NCBI GenBank assembly: GCA_948099385.1
Contig: CANUEZ040000191.1
Location: 9,362,001 to 9,426,000, forward strand
Reading direction: 5' to 3'
Source: Fasciola hepatica
Taxonomy: Eukaryota; Platyhelminthes; Trematoda; Plagiorchiida; Fasciolidae
Length of the DNA: 64,000 nt
Both the position numbers and the translations under genes were made by a program. Shown in pieces: positions 37,384 to 50,590 of this stretch. Within the stretch, counting starts at the first letter, position 1, and every line of letters begins with the position of its first letter. The notes under the pieces are model-generated. The model was not told where the DNA came from. It did not search any database and worked only from the letters and a program-made list of their open reading frames with translations.

Positions 37384-38654
37384 AAATTTGAAGCCAGTTT
37401 GGGAAGAATGCTATATGATGTAGTGTAGATGTTGAACAAAGCGTTGATAGCCATCCCGGATAGCCTTGTGTTGTTAAGTTGTTCGATTCACAATGGTTCA
37501 GCGTTTGTTGGAGTCCCGTGGTTGCTCGGTCGATGTGCACTGCTGATGAGTCGAGTCCGATCAAGGATGAAACAGCTGTACAGTGAGTGCTTCCATGGAT
37601 TTCAATGCTCAGTTGAGCGTTCAAGCTGCATGATCAATCATATTATACAAATATATTCTAATCAAATCTAATCTAATCTAATCTAATCTAATCTAATCTA
37701 ATCTAATCTAATCTCCTACTACTAATCAATTGCATGCATAGTAAGGAAGCTGTGTGAGTTTTTCATTTGGGAATGCGTTGGTTGTACTTAGGCCCCTACA
37801 GAGAATTCATCCATCATAGGAGTCGATCGGTGTGCGCGAAGCTGGTTGTTACCGTTAAAATTTGAAGCCAGTTTGGGAAGGGTGCTATATCATGTAGTGT
37901 AGACGTTGAACAAAGCGTTGATAGCCATCCCGGATAGCCTTGTGTTGTTAAATTGTTCGATTCACCATGGTTCACCGGTTGTTGGAGTCCCCGTGGTTGC
38001 GCGGTCGATGTGCACTGCTGATGAGTTGAGTCCGAACAAGGATGAAACAGCTGTACAGTGAGTGCTTCCATGGATTTCAATGCTCAGTTGAGCGTTCAAG
38101 CTGCATGATCAATCATAATATACCAATCTAATCTAATCTAATCTTATATAATCTAATCTAATCTCCTACTACTAATCAATTGCATGCATAGTAAGGAAGC
38201 TGTGTAGGTTTATCATTTGGGAATGCGTTTGTTGTACTTAGGCCCCTACAGAGACGTCATCCATCATAGGAGTCGATCGGTGTGCGCGAAGCTGGTTGTT
38301 ACCGTTAAAATTTGAAGCCAGTTTGGGAAGGGTGCTATATCATGTAGTGTGGATGTTGAACAAAGCGTTGATAGCCATCCGGGATAGCCTTGTGTTGTTA
38401 AATTGTTCGATTCACAATGGTTCACCGGTTGTTGGAGTCCCCGTGGTTGCTCGGTCGATGTGCACTGCTGATGAGTCGAGTCCGAACAAGGATGAAACAG
38501 CTGTACAGTGAGTGCTTCCATGGATTTCAATGCTCAGTTGTGCTTTCAAGCTGCATGATCAATCATATTATACAAATATATTCTAATCCAATCTAATCTA
38601 ATCGCCTACTACTAATCAATTGCATGCATAGTAAGGAAGCTGTGTAAGTTTTTC
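37384..38654 (+). repeat. Tandem duplication, copy 2 (period 1364 bp)
   Basis: Second copy of the three-unit block starting near 36020. Differences between the copies are scattered single bases plus pentamer changes. Confidence 0.8.
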
Positions 38655-38873
38655 ATTTGGGAATGCGTTGGTTGTACTTAGGCCCCAAAAGAGAAGTCAT
38701 CCATCATAGGAGTCGATCGGTGTGCGCGAAGCTGGTTGTTACCATTCAAATTTGAAGCCAGTTTGGGAAGAATGCTATATGATGTTGTGTAGATGTTGAA
38801 CAAAGCGTTGATAGCCATCCCGGATAGCCTTGTGTTGTTAAGTTGTTCGATTCACAATGGTTCAGCGGTTGTT

Positions 38874-38968
38874 GGAGTCCCCCTGGTTGCTCGGTCGATG
38901 TGCATTGCTCATGAGTCGAGTCCGAACAAGGATGAAACAGCTGTACAGTGAGTGCTTCCATGGATTTC
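38874..38968 (+). ncRNA. Hammerhead copy with G5 changed to C
   Basis: CTCATGA at 38908, plus GCATTG for GCACTG upstream, which gives a U-G pair in stem I. Outer arm is CCCTGG. Predicted inactive through G5. Confidence 0.75.
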
Positions 38969-39318
38969 AATGCTCAGTTGAGCGTTCAAGCTGCATGATC
39001 AATCATATTATGCAAATCTAATCTAATCTAATCTAATCTGATCTAATCTCCTACTACTAATCAATTGCATGCATAGTAAGGAAGCTGTGTAGGTTTTTCA
39101 TTTGGGAATGCGTTGGTTGTACTTAGGCCCCTACAGAGAAGTCATCCATCATAGGAGTCGATCGGTGTGCGCGAAACTTGTTGTTACCATTGAAATTTGA
39201 AGCCAGTTTGGGAAGAATGCTATATGATGTACTGTAGATGTTGAACAAAGCGTTGATAGCCATCCCGGATAGCCTTGTGTTGTTAAGTTGTTCGATTCAC
39301 AATGGTTCACCGGTTGTT

Positions 39319-39413
39319 GGAGTCCCCGTGGTTGCTCGGTCGATGTGCACTGCTGATGAGTCGAGTCCGATCAAGGATGAAACAGCTGAACAGTGAGTGC
39401 TTCCATGGATTTC
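39319..39413 (+). ncRNA. Hammerhead copy with altered cleavage triplet
   Basis: AGCTGAACAG as in the copy at 33932: GUA becomes GAA. Core 39353 is intact. Confidence 0.75.
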
Positions 39414-42400
39414 AATGCTCAGTTGAGCGTTCAAGCTGCATGATCAATCATATTATACAAATCTAATCTAATCTAATCTAATCTGATCTCATCTCCTACT
39501 ACTAATCAATTGCATGCATAGTAAGGAAGCTGTGTAAGTTTTTCATTTGGGAATGCGTTGGTTGTACTTAGGCCCCCAAAAGAGAAGTCATCCATCATAG
39601 GAGTCGATCGGTGTGCGCGAAGCTGGTTGTTACCATTGAAATTTGAAGCCAGTTTGGGAAGGGTGCTATATCATGTAGTGTAGATGTTGAACAAAGCGTT
39701 GATAGCCATCCCGGATAGCCTTGTGTTGTTAAGTTGTTCGATTCACAACGGTTGACCGGCTGTTGGAGTGCCCGTGGTTGCTCGGTCGATGTGCACTGCT
39801 GATGAGTCGAGTCCGTTCAAGGATGAAACAGCTGTACAGTGAGTGCTTCCATGGATTTCAATGCTCAGTTGAGCGTTCAAGCTGCATGATAAATCATATT
39901 ATACAAATCTATTCTAAACTAATCTTTTCTAATATAATCTCCCACTACTAATCAATTTAATGCATAGTAAGGAAGCTGTGTAGGTTTTATCATTTGGGAA
40001 TGCGTTGGTTGTACTTGGGCCCCTACAGAGAAGTCATCCATCGTAGGAGTCGATCGGTGTGCGCAAAGCTGGTTGTTACCATTCAAATTTGAAGCCAGTT
40101 TGCGAAGGGTGCTATATGATGTAGTGTATATGTTGAACAAAGCGTTGATAGCCATCCCGGATAGCCTTGTGTTGTTAAGTTGTTCGATTCACAATGGTTG
40201 ACCGGTTGTTGGAATCCCCGTGGTTGCTCGGTCGATGTGCACTGCTGATGAGTCGAGTCCGAACAAGGATGAAACAGCTGTACAGTGAGTGCTTCCATGG
40301 ATTTCAATGCTCAGTTGAGCGTTCAAGCTGCATGATCAATCATATTATACAAATCTATTCTAATCTAATCTAATCTAATCTAATCTCCTACTACTAATCA
40401 ATTGCATGCATAGTAAGGAAGCTGTGTAGGTTTTTCATTTGGGAATGCGTTGGTTGTACTTGGGCCCCTACTGAGAAGTCATCCATCATAGGAGTCGATC
40501 GGTGTGCGCAAAGCTGGTTGTTACCATTCAAATTTGAAGCCAGTTTGCGAAGGGTGCTATATGATGTAGTGTATATGTTGAACAAAGCGTTGATAGCCAT
40601 CCCGGATAGCCTTGTGTTGTTAAGTTGTTCGATTCACAATGGTTCACCGGTTGTTGGAATCCCCGTGGTTGCTCGGTCGATGTGCACTGCTGATGAGTCG
40701 AGTCCGAACAAGGATGAAACAGCTGTACAGTGAGTGCTTCCATGGATTTCAATGCTCAGTTGAGCGTTCAAGCTGCATGATCAACCATATTATACAAATA
40801 TATTCTAATCCAATCTAATCTAATCAAATCTAATCTAATCTCCTACTACTAATCAATTGCATGCATAGTAAGGAAGCTGTGTGAGGTTTTCATTTGGGAA
40901 TGCGTTGGTTGTACTTAGGCCCCTACAGAGAAGTCATCCATCATAGGAGTCGATCGGTGTGCGCGAAGCTGGTTGTTACCATTCAAATTTGAAGCCAGTT
41001 TGAGAAGAATGCTATATGATGTAGTGTAGATGTTGAACAAAGCGTTGATAGCCATCCCGGATAGCCTTGTGTTGTTGAGTTGTTCGATTCACAATGGTTC
41101 ACCGGTTGTTGTAGTCCCCGTGGTTGCTCGGTCGATGTGCACTGCTGATGAGTCGAGTCCGAACAAGGATGAAACAGCTGTACAGTGAGTGCTTCCATGG
41201 ATTTCAATGCTCAGTTAAGCGTTCAAGCTGCATGATCAATCATAAAATACAAATCTATTCTAATCTAATCTAATCTGATCTAATATCCTACTACTAATCA
41301 ATTGCATGCATAGTAAAGAAGCTGTGTAGCTTTTTCATTTGGGAATGCGTTGGTTGTACTTCGGCCTCTACAGAGAAGTCATCCATCATAGGAGTCGATC
41401 GGTGTGCGCGAAGCTGTTTGTTACCAATCAAATTTAAAGCCAGTTTGGGAAGGGTGCTATATCATGTAGTGTAGATGTTGAACAATGTGTTGACAGCCAT
41501 CCCGGTTAGCCTTGTGTTGTTAAGTTGTTCAATTCACAATGGTTCAGCGATTGTTGGAGTCCCCGTGGTTGCTCGGTCGATGTGCACTGCTGATGAGTCG
41601 AGTCCGAACAAGGATGAAACAGCTGTACAGTGAGTGCTTCCATGGATTTCAATGCTCAGTTGATTGTTCAAGCTGCATGATCAATCATATTATACAAATC
41701 TATTCTAATCTAATGTAATCTAAACTTATCTAATCTTATCGCCTAATACTAATCAATGGCATGCATAGTAAGGAAGCTGTGTAGGTTTATCATTTGGGAA
41801 TGCGTTGGTTGTACTGAGGCCCCTTCAGAGAATTCATCCATCATCGGAGTCGATCGGTGTGCGCGAAGCTGGTTGTTACCATTCAAATTTGAAGCCAGTT
41901 TGGGAAGGGTGCTATATCATGCAGTGTAGTTGTTGAACAAAGCGTTGATAGCCATCCCGGATAGCCTTGTGTTGTTAAGTTGTTCGATTCACAATGGTTC
42001 AGCGGTTGTTGGAGTCCCCGTGGTTGCTCGGTCGATGTGCACTGCTGATGAGTCGAGTCCGAACAAGGATGAAACAGCTGTACAGTGAGTGCTTCCATGG
42101 ATTTCAATGCTCAGTTGAGCGTTCAAGCTGCATGATCAATCAAATTATACAAATCTATACTAATCTAATCTAATCAAATCTAATCTAATCTCCTACTTCT
42201 AATCAATTGCAGGGATAGTAGGGAAGCTGTGTTGGTTTATCATTTGAGAATGCGTTGGTTGTACTTAGGTTCCTACAGAGAAGTCATCCATCATAGGAGT
42301 CGATCGGTGTGCGCAAAGCTTTTTGTTAACATTCAAATTTGAAGCCAGTTTTGGAACGGTGCTATATGATATAGTGTAGATTTTGAACAAAGCATTGATA

Positions 42401-45400
42401 GCCATCCCGGATAGCCTTGTGTTGTGAAGTTGTTCGATTCACAATGGTTCAGCGGTTGTTGGATTCCCCGTGGTTGCTCGGTCGATGTGCACTGCTGATG
42501 AGTCGAGTCCGAACAAGGATGAAACAGCTGTACAGTGAGTGCTTCCATGGATTTCAATGCTCAGTTGAGCGTTCAAGCTGCATGATCAATCATATTATAC
42601 AAATCTATTCTAATCTGATCTAATCTAATCTAATCTCCTACTACTAATCAATTGCATGCATAGTAAGGAAGCTGTGTAGGTTTATAATTTGGGAATGCGT
42701 TGGTTGTACTTAGGCCCCTACAGAGAAGTCATCCATCATAGGAGTCGATCGGTGTGCGCGAAGCTGGTTGTTACCATTGAAATTTGAAGCCAGTTTGGGA
42801 ACGGTGCTATCTCATTTAGTGTAGATGTTGAAAAAAGCTTTGAATACGTTCCCTGATTGATTTGTGCTGTTAATTTGTTTGATTCACAATGGTTCAGCGG
42901 TTGTTGGAGTCCCCGTGGTTGCTCGGTCGATGTGCACTGCTGATGAGTCGAGTCCGAACAAAGATGAAACAGCTGTACAGTGAGTGCTTCCATGGATTTC
43001 AATGCTCAGTTGAGCGTTCAAGCTGCATGATCAATCATATTATACAAATCTTATCTAAGCTAATCTAATCTAATCTAATGTCCTACTACTAATCAATTGC
43101 ATGCATAGTTAGGAAGCTGTGTAGGCGTATCATTTGGGAATGCGTTGGTTGTACTTAGGCCCCTACAGAGAAGTCATCCATCATAGGAGTCGATCGGTTT
43201 GCGCGAAGCTGGTTGTTACCATTGAAATTTGAAGCCAGTTTGGGAAGGTTGCTATATCATGTAGTGTAGATGTTGAAAAAAGTTTTGAATACGATCCCGG
43301 ATTGATTTTTGTTGTTAAGTTGTTTGATTCACAATGGTTCAGCGGTTGTTGGAGTCCCCGTGGTTGCTCGGTCGATGTGCACTGCTGATGAGTCGAGTCC
43401 GAACAAGGATGAAACAGCTGTACAGTGAGTGCTTCCATGGATTTCAATGCTCAGTTGAGCGTTCAAGCTGCATGATCAATCATATTATTCAAATCTAATC
43501 TAATCTAATCTAATCTAATCTAATCTCCTACTACTAATCAATTGCATGCATAGTAAGGAAGCTGTGTAGGTTTATCATTTGGGAATGCATTGGTTGTACT
43601 TAGGCCCCTACAGAGAAGTCATCCATCATAGGAGTCGATCGGTGTGCGAGAAGCTGGTTGTTACCATTCAAATTTGAAGCCAGTTTGGGAAGGGTGCTAT
43701 ATCATGTAGTGTAGATGTTGAAAAAATCTTTGAATACGATCCCGGATTGATTTGTGTTGCTAAGTTGTTTGATTCACAATGGTTCAGCGGTTGTTGGAGT
43801 CCCCGTGGTTGCTCGGTCGATGTGCACTGCTGATGAGTCGAGTCCGAACAAAGATGAAACAGCTGTACAGTGAGTGCTTCCATGGATTTCAATGCTCAGT
43901 TGAGCGTTCAAGCTGCATGATCAATCATATACAAATCTATTCTAATCTAATCTAATCTCATCTAATCTCCTACTACTAATCAATTGCATGCATAGTTAGG
44001 AAGCTGTGTAGGTTTTTCATTTGGGAATGCGTTGGTTGTACTTAGGCCCCTACAGAGAAGTCATCCATCATAGGAGTCGATCGATGTGCGCGAAGCTGGT
44101 TGTTACCATTCAAATTTGAAGCCAGTTTGGGAACGGTGTTATTTCATGTAGTGTAGATGTTGAACAAAGCGTTGATAGCCATCCCGGATAGCCTTGTGTT
44201 GTTAAGTTGATCGATTCACAATGGTTCAGCGGTTGTTGGAGTCCCCGTGGTTGCTCGGTCGATGTGCACTGCTGATGAGTCGAGTCCGAACAAGGATGAA
44301 ACAGCTGTACGGTGAGTGCTTCCATGGATTTCAATGCTCAGTTGAGCGTTCAAGCTGCATGATCAATCATATTATACAAATCTATTCTAATCTAATCTAA
44401 TCTAATCTCCTACTACTAATCAATTGCATGCATAGTTAGGAAGCTGTGTAGGCGTATCATTTGGGAATGCGTTGGTTGTACTTAGGCCCCTACAGAGAAG
44501 TCATCCATCATAGGAGTCGATCGGTGTGCGCGAAGCTGGTTGTTACCATTCAAATTTGAATCCAGTTTGGGAAGGGTGCTATATCATGTAGTGTAGATGT
44601 TGAACAAAGCTTTGAATACGATCCCGGATTGATTTGTGTTGTTAATTTGTTTGATTAACAATGGTTCAGCGGATGTTGGAGTCCCCGTGGTTGCTCGGTT
44701 GATGTGCACTGCTGATGAGTCGAGTCCGAACAAAGATGAAACAGCTGTACAGTGAGTGCTTCCATGGATTTCAATGCTCAGTTGAGCGTTCAAGCTGCAT
44801 GATCAATCAAATTATTCAAATCTATAATAATCTAATCTAATCTAATCGAATATTATCTAATATTATCTCCTAATTCTAATCAATTGCATGGATAGTAGGG
44901 AAGCTGTGTAGGTTTATCATTTGAGAATGCGTTTGTTGTACTTAGGCCCCTATAGAGAAGTCATCCATCATAGGAGTCGATCGGTATGCGCGAAGCTGGT
45001 TGTTACCATTCAAATTTGAAGCCAGTTTTGGAAGGGTTCTATATGATGTAGTGTAGTTGTTGAACAAAGCGTTGATAGCCATCCCGGATAGCCTTGTGTT
45101 GGTAATTTGTTCGATTGACAATGGTTCAGCGGTTGTTGGAGTCCCCGTGGTTGCTCGGTCGATGTGCACTGCTGATGAGTCGAGTCCGAACAAAGATGAA
45201 ACAGCTGTACAGTGAGTGCTTCCATGGATTTCAATGCTCAGTTGAGCGTTCAAGCTGCATGATCAATCATATTATACAAATCTAATCTAATCTAATCTAA
45301 TCTCCTACTACTAATCAATTGCATGCATAGTAAGGAAGCTGTGTAGGTTTATCATTTGGGAATGCGTTGGTTGTACATAGGCCCCTACAGAGAAGTCATC

Positions 45401-45572
45401 CATCATAGGAATTGATCGGTGTGCACGAAGCTGGTTGTTAGCATTCAAATTTGAAGCCAGTTTGCGAAGGGTGCTATATGATGTAGTGTAGATGTTGAAC
45501 AAAGCGTTGATAGCCATCCCGGATAGCCTTGTGTTGTTAAGTTGTTCAATTCACAATGGTTCAGCGGTTGTT

Positions 45573-45667
45573 GGAGTCCCCGTGGTTGCTCGGTCGATGT
45601 GCACTGCTGATGAATCGAGTCCGAACAAGGAAGAAACAGCTGTACAGTGAGTGCTTCCATGGATTTT
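45573..45667 (+). ncRNA. Hammerhead copy with broken stem II base
   Basis: GATGAATCGAG and GGAAGAAAC around core 45607 change both closing bases of stem II (10.1 G to A, 11.1 U to A), giving an A-A mismatch. By contrast the copy at 60677 has only G to A, which makes an A-U pair. Confidence 0.7.
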
Positions 45668-48230
45668 AATGCTGGGTTGAGCGTTCAAGCTGCATGATCA
45701 ATCATATTATACATATATATTCTAATCTAATCTAATCTTATCTCCTACTACTAATCAATTGCATGCATAGTAAGGAAGCTGTGTAGGTTTATCATTTGGG
45801 AATGCGTTGGTTATACTTAGGCCAATATAGAGAAGTCTTCCTTCATAGGAGTCGATCGGTGTGCGCGAAGCTGGTTGTTACCATTCAAATTTGAAGCCAG
45901 TTTGGGAACGGTGCTATATATGATGTAGTGTAGATGTTGAACAATGCGTTGATATCCCTCCCGGATAGCCTTGTTTTGTTAAGTTGTTTGATTCACAATG
46001 GTTCAGCGGTTGTTGGAGTCCCCGTGTTTTCTCGGTCGATGTGCACTGCTGATGAGTCGAGTCCGAACAAGGATGAAACAGCTGTACAGTGAGTGCTTCC
46101 ATGGATTTCAATGCTCAATCGATCATTCCAGCCATATTATAAATCATGTTATACAAATCTGTTTTAAACTAATCTAATCTAATTTCCTACTACTAATCAA
46201 TTGCATGCATAGTAAGGAAGCTGTGTAGGTTTATCATTTAGGAATGCGTTGGTTGTACTTAGGCCCCTACAGAGAAGTCATCCATCATAGGAGTCGATCG
46301 GTGTGCGCGAAGCTGGCTGTTACCATTCAAATTTGGAGCCAGTTTTGGAGGAATGCTATATGATGTAGTGTAGATGTTGAACAAAGCGTTGATAGCCATC
46401 CCGGATAGCCTTGTGTTGTTAGGTTGTCCGATTCACAATGGTTCAGCGGTTGTTGGAGTCCCCGTGGTTGCTCGGTCGATGTGCACTGCTGATGAGTCTA
46501 GTCCGAACAAGGATGAAACAGCTGTACAGTGAGTGCTTCCATGGATTTCAATGCTCACTTGATTGTTCAAGCTGCATGATCAATCATATTATACAAATCT
46601 ATTCTAATCTAATCTTATCTAATCTGATCTCCTACTTCTAATCAATTGCATGCATAGTAAGGAAGCTGTGTAGGTTTATCATTTGGGAATGCGTTGTTTG
46701 TACTTAGGCCCCTACAGAGAAGTCATCCATCATAGGAGTCGATCGGTGTGCGCGAAGCTGGTTGTTACCGTTAACATTTGAAGCCAGTTTGGGAAGGGTG
46801 CTATATCATGTAGTGTAGATGTTGAAGAAAGCGTTGATAGCCATCCCGGATAGCCTTGTGTTGTTAAGTTCTTCGATTCACCATGGTTCAGCGGTTGTTG
46901 GAATCCCCGTGGTTGCTCGGTCGATGTGCACTGCTGATGAGTCGAGTCCGAACAAGGATGAAACAGCTGTACAGTGAGTGCTTCCATGGATTTCAATGCT
47001 CAGTTGAGCGTTCAAGCTGCATGATCAATAATATCATACAAATCTAATCTAATCTAATCTAATCTGATCTAATCTCCTACTACTAATCAATTGCATGCAT
47101 AGTAAGGAAGCTGTGTAGGTTTTTCATTTGGGAATGCGTTGGTTGTACTTAGGCCCCTACAGAGAAGTCATCCATCATAGGAGTCGATCGGTGTGCGCGA
47201 AGCTGGTTGTTACCATTGAAATTTGAAGCAAGTTTGGGAAGGGTGCTATATCATGTAGTGTAGATGTTGAACAAAGCGTTGATAGCCATCCGGGATAGCC
47301 TTGTGTTGTTAAGTTGTTCGATTCACAATGGTTCAGCGGTTGTTGGAGTCCCCGTGGTTGCTCGGTCGATGTGCACTGCTGATGAGTCGAGTCCGAACAA
47401 GGATGAAACAGCTGTACAGTGAGTGCTTCCATGGATTTCAATGCTCAGTTGAGCGTTCAAGCTGCATGATCAATCATATTATACAAATCTATTCTAATCT
47501 AATCTAATCTAATCTCCTACTACTAATCAATTGCATGCATAGTAAGGAAGCTGTGTGAGTTTATCATTTGGGAATGCGTTGGTTGTACTTATTCAGTTAC
47601 ATTGGATTCATCTATCATAGGAGTCGATCAGTGTGCGCGAAGCTGGTTGTTACCATTCACATTTGGAGCCAGTTTAAGAACGGTGCTATATCATGTAGTG
47701 TAGATGTTGAACAAAGCGTTGATAGCCATCCCGGATAGCCTTGTGTTGTTAGGTTGTTCGATTCACCATGGTTCACCGGTTGTTGGAGTGCCCGTGGTTG
47801 CTCGGTCGATGTGCACTGCTGATGAGTCGAGTCCGAACAAGGATGAAACAGCTGTACAGTGAGTGCTTCCATGGAATTCAATGCTCAGTTGAGCGTTCAA
47901 GCTGCATGATCAATCATATTATACAAATCTATTCTAATCTAATCTAATCTAATCTAATCTCCTACTACTAATCAATTGCATGCATAGTAAGGAAGCTGTG
48001 TGCGTTATTCATTTGGGAATGCGTTGGTTGTACTTAGGCCCCCAAAAGAAAAGTCATACATCATGGGAGTCGATCGGTGTGCGCGAAGCTGGTTGTTACC
48101 ATTCAAATTTGAAGCCAGTTTGGGAAGGGTTCTATATGATGTAGTGTAGATGTTGAACAAAGCGTTGATAGCCATCCCGGATAGCCTTGTGTTGTTAAGT
48201 TGTTCGATTCACAATGGTTCAGCGGTTGTT

Positions 48231-48325
48231 GGAGTCCCCGTGGTTGCTCGGTCGATGTGCACTGCTTATGAGTCGAGTCCGAACAAGGATGAAACAGCTG
48301 TACAGTGAGTGCTTCCATGGATTTC
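48231..48325 (+). ncRNA. Hammerhead copy with G5 changed to U
   Basis: CTTATGA at 48265 alters invariant G5; other elements intact. Confidence 0.75.
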
Positions 48326-48670
48326 AATGCTCAGTTGAGCGTTCAAGCTGCATGATCAATCATATTACACAAATCTAATCAAATCTCATCTAATCTAATC
48401 TCCTACTATTAATCTATTGCACGCATGATGAGCACGCTGCTAGGTTTAACATTTGGGAATGCGTTGGTTGTACTTAGGCCCCCAAAAGAGAAGTCATACA
48501 TCATAAGAGTCGATCGGTGTGCGCGTAGCTGGTTGTTACCATTCAAATTTGAAGCCAGTTTGGGAACGGTGCTATATGATGTAGTGTAGATGTTGAACAA
48601 AGCGTTGATAGCCATCCCGGATAGCCTTGTGTTGTTAAGTTGATCGATTCACAATGGTTCAGCGGTTGTT

Positions 48671-48765
48671 GGATTCCCCGTGGTTGCTCGGTCGATGTGC
48701 ACTGCTGATGAGTCGAGTCCGAACAAGGATGGAACAGCTGTACAGTGAGTGCTTCCATGGATTTC
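48671..48765 (+). ncRNA. Hammerhead copy with A13 changed to G
   Basis: GATGGAAC after core 48705. The unit 1767 bp downstream (core 50472) is normal; 48705 lies at the edge of that duplication. Confidence 0.7.
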
Positions 48766-50590
48766 AATGCTCAGTTGAGCGTTCAAGCTGCATGATCAAT
48801 CATATTATACAAATCTATTCTAATCTAATCAAATCTAATCTTATCTCCTACTTCTAATCAATTGCATGCATAGTAAGGAAGCTGTGTAGGTTTATCATTT
48901 GGGAATGTGTTGGTTGTACTTAGGCCCCTACATAGAAGTCATCCATCATAGGAGTCGATCGTTGTGCGCGAATCTGTTTGTTACCATTGAAATTTGAGGC
49001 AAGTTTGGGAAGGGTGCTATATGATGTAGTGTAGATGTTGAACAAAGCGTTGATAGCCATCCCGGATAGCCTTGTGTTGTTAAGTTGTTCGATTCACCAT
49101 GGTTCAGCGGTTGTTGGAATCCACGTGGTTGCTCGGTCGATGTGCACTGCTGATGAGTCGAGTCCGAACAAGGATGAAACAGCTGTACAGTGAGTGCTTC
49201 CATGGATGTCAATGCTCAGTTGTATGTTCAAGCTGCATGATCAATCATATTGTACAAATCTATTCTAATCTTATCTTAACTAATCTCCTACTAATATATA
49301 ATTGCATGCGTAGCAAGGAAGCTGTGTAGGTTTATCATTTGGGAATGCGTTGGTTGTACTTAGGCCCCTACAGAGAAGTCATACATCATGGGAGTCGATC
49401 GGTGTGCGCGAAGCTGGTTGTTATCAATCAAATTTGAAGCCAGTTTGAGAAGGGTGCTATATGGGATGTAGTGTAGATGTTGAACAAAGCGTTGATAGCC
49501 ATCCCGGATAGCCTTGTGTTGTTAAGTTGTTCGATTCACCATGGTTCAGCGGTTGTTGGAGTCCCCGTGGTTGCTCGGTCGATGTGCACTGCTGATGAGT
49601 CGAGTCCGAACAAGGATGAAACAGCTGTACAGTGAGTGCTTCCATGGATTTCAATGCTCAGTTGAGCGTTCAAGCTGCATGATCAATCATATTATACAAA
49701 TCTAATCTAATCTAATCTAATCTAACCTCGTAATACTTAACAAATGCATGCATAGTAAGGAATCTGTGTAGGTTTATCATTTGGGAATGCGTTGGTTGTT
49801 CTTATGCCCCTAGAGCGAAATCATCTTTCATAGGAGTCGATCGGTGTGCGCGAAGCTGGTTGTTACCATTCAAATTTGAAGCCAGTTTGGGAACGGTGCT
49901 ATATCATGTAGTGTAGATGTTGAACAAAGCGTTGATAGCCATCCCGGATAGCCTTGTGTTGTTAAGTTGTTCGATTGACAATGGTGCAGCGGTTGTTGGA
50001 GTCCCCGTGGTTGCTCGGTCGATGTGCACTGCTGATGAGTCGAGTCCGAACATAGATGAAACAGCTGTACAGTGAGTGCTTCCATGGATTTAAATGCTCA
50101 GTTGAGCGTTCAAGCTGCATGATTACTCATATTATACAAATCTATTTTATTCTAATTTAATCTAATCTCCTGCTACTAATCAATTGCATTCATAGTAAGG
50201 AAGCTGTTTAGGTTTATTATTTGGGAATGCGTTGTTTGTACTCATGCTCCTACAGAGAAGTCATCCATCATAGGAGTCGATCGGTGTGCGCGAAGCTGGT
50301 TTTTACCATTCAAATTTGAAGCCTGTTTGGGAACGGTGCTATATCATGTAGTGTAGATGTTGAACAAAACGTTGATAGCCATCCCGGATAGCCTTGTGTT
50401 GTTAAGTTGTTCGATTCACAATGGTTCAGTGGTTGTTGGAGTCCCCGTGGTTGCTCGGTCGATGTGCACTGCTGATGAGTCGAGTCCGAACAAGGATGAA
50501 ACAGCTGTACAGTGAGTGCTTCCATGGATTTCAATGCTCAGTTGAGCGTTCAAGCTGCATGATCAATCATATTATACAAATCTATTCTAA
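48731..50590 (+). repeat. Tandem duplication, copy 1 (period 1767 bp, four units)
   Basis: Nearly base-for-base the same as 50498-52357. Shared rarities: TACTAATATATAATTGCATGCGTAG, written here as TACTAATATATAA then TTGCATGCG; ATATGGGATG; and TCTAACCTCGTAATACTT. A short patch near 50300 differs (GGTTTTTACC against GATTGTAACC near 52065), as expected of patchy conversion. Confidence 0.88.

Larger units (their letters stand above)
31331..42640 (+). repeat. Hammerhead satellite array, segment 5 (25 ribozymes)
   Basis: Core starts: 31667, 32107, 32552, 32997, 33457, 33932, 34378, 34824, 35290, 35735, 36179, 36654, 37104, 37543, 38018, 38468, 38908, 39353, 39799, 40245, 40690, 41145, 41590, 42045, 42495. 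Spacing 439-475 bp, the widest in the window, due mainly to long pentamer tracts. This segment also holds many damaged cores. No gene is visible. Confidence 0.97.
42641..48400 (+). repeat. Hammerhead satellite array, segment 6 (13 ribozymes)
   Basis: Core starts: 42940, 43385, 43830, 44272, 44712, 45172, 45607, 46049, 46489, 46934, 47379, 47819, 48265. Units 42940, 43385, 43830 and 44712 form a subfamily with TTTGAATACG and GGATTGATTT upstream of the ribozyme. Unit 46049 is followed by a different post-ribozyme segment (CGATCATTCCAGCC, about 46119). CAGTG becomes CGGTG at 44272 and still pairs. No gene is visible. Confidence 0.97.
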
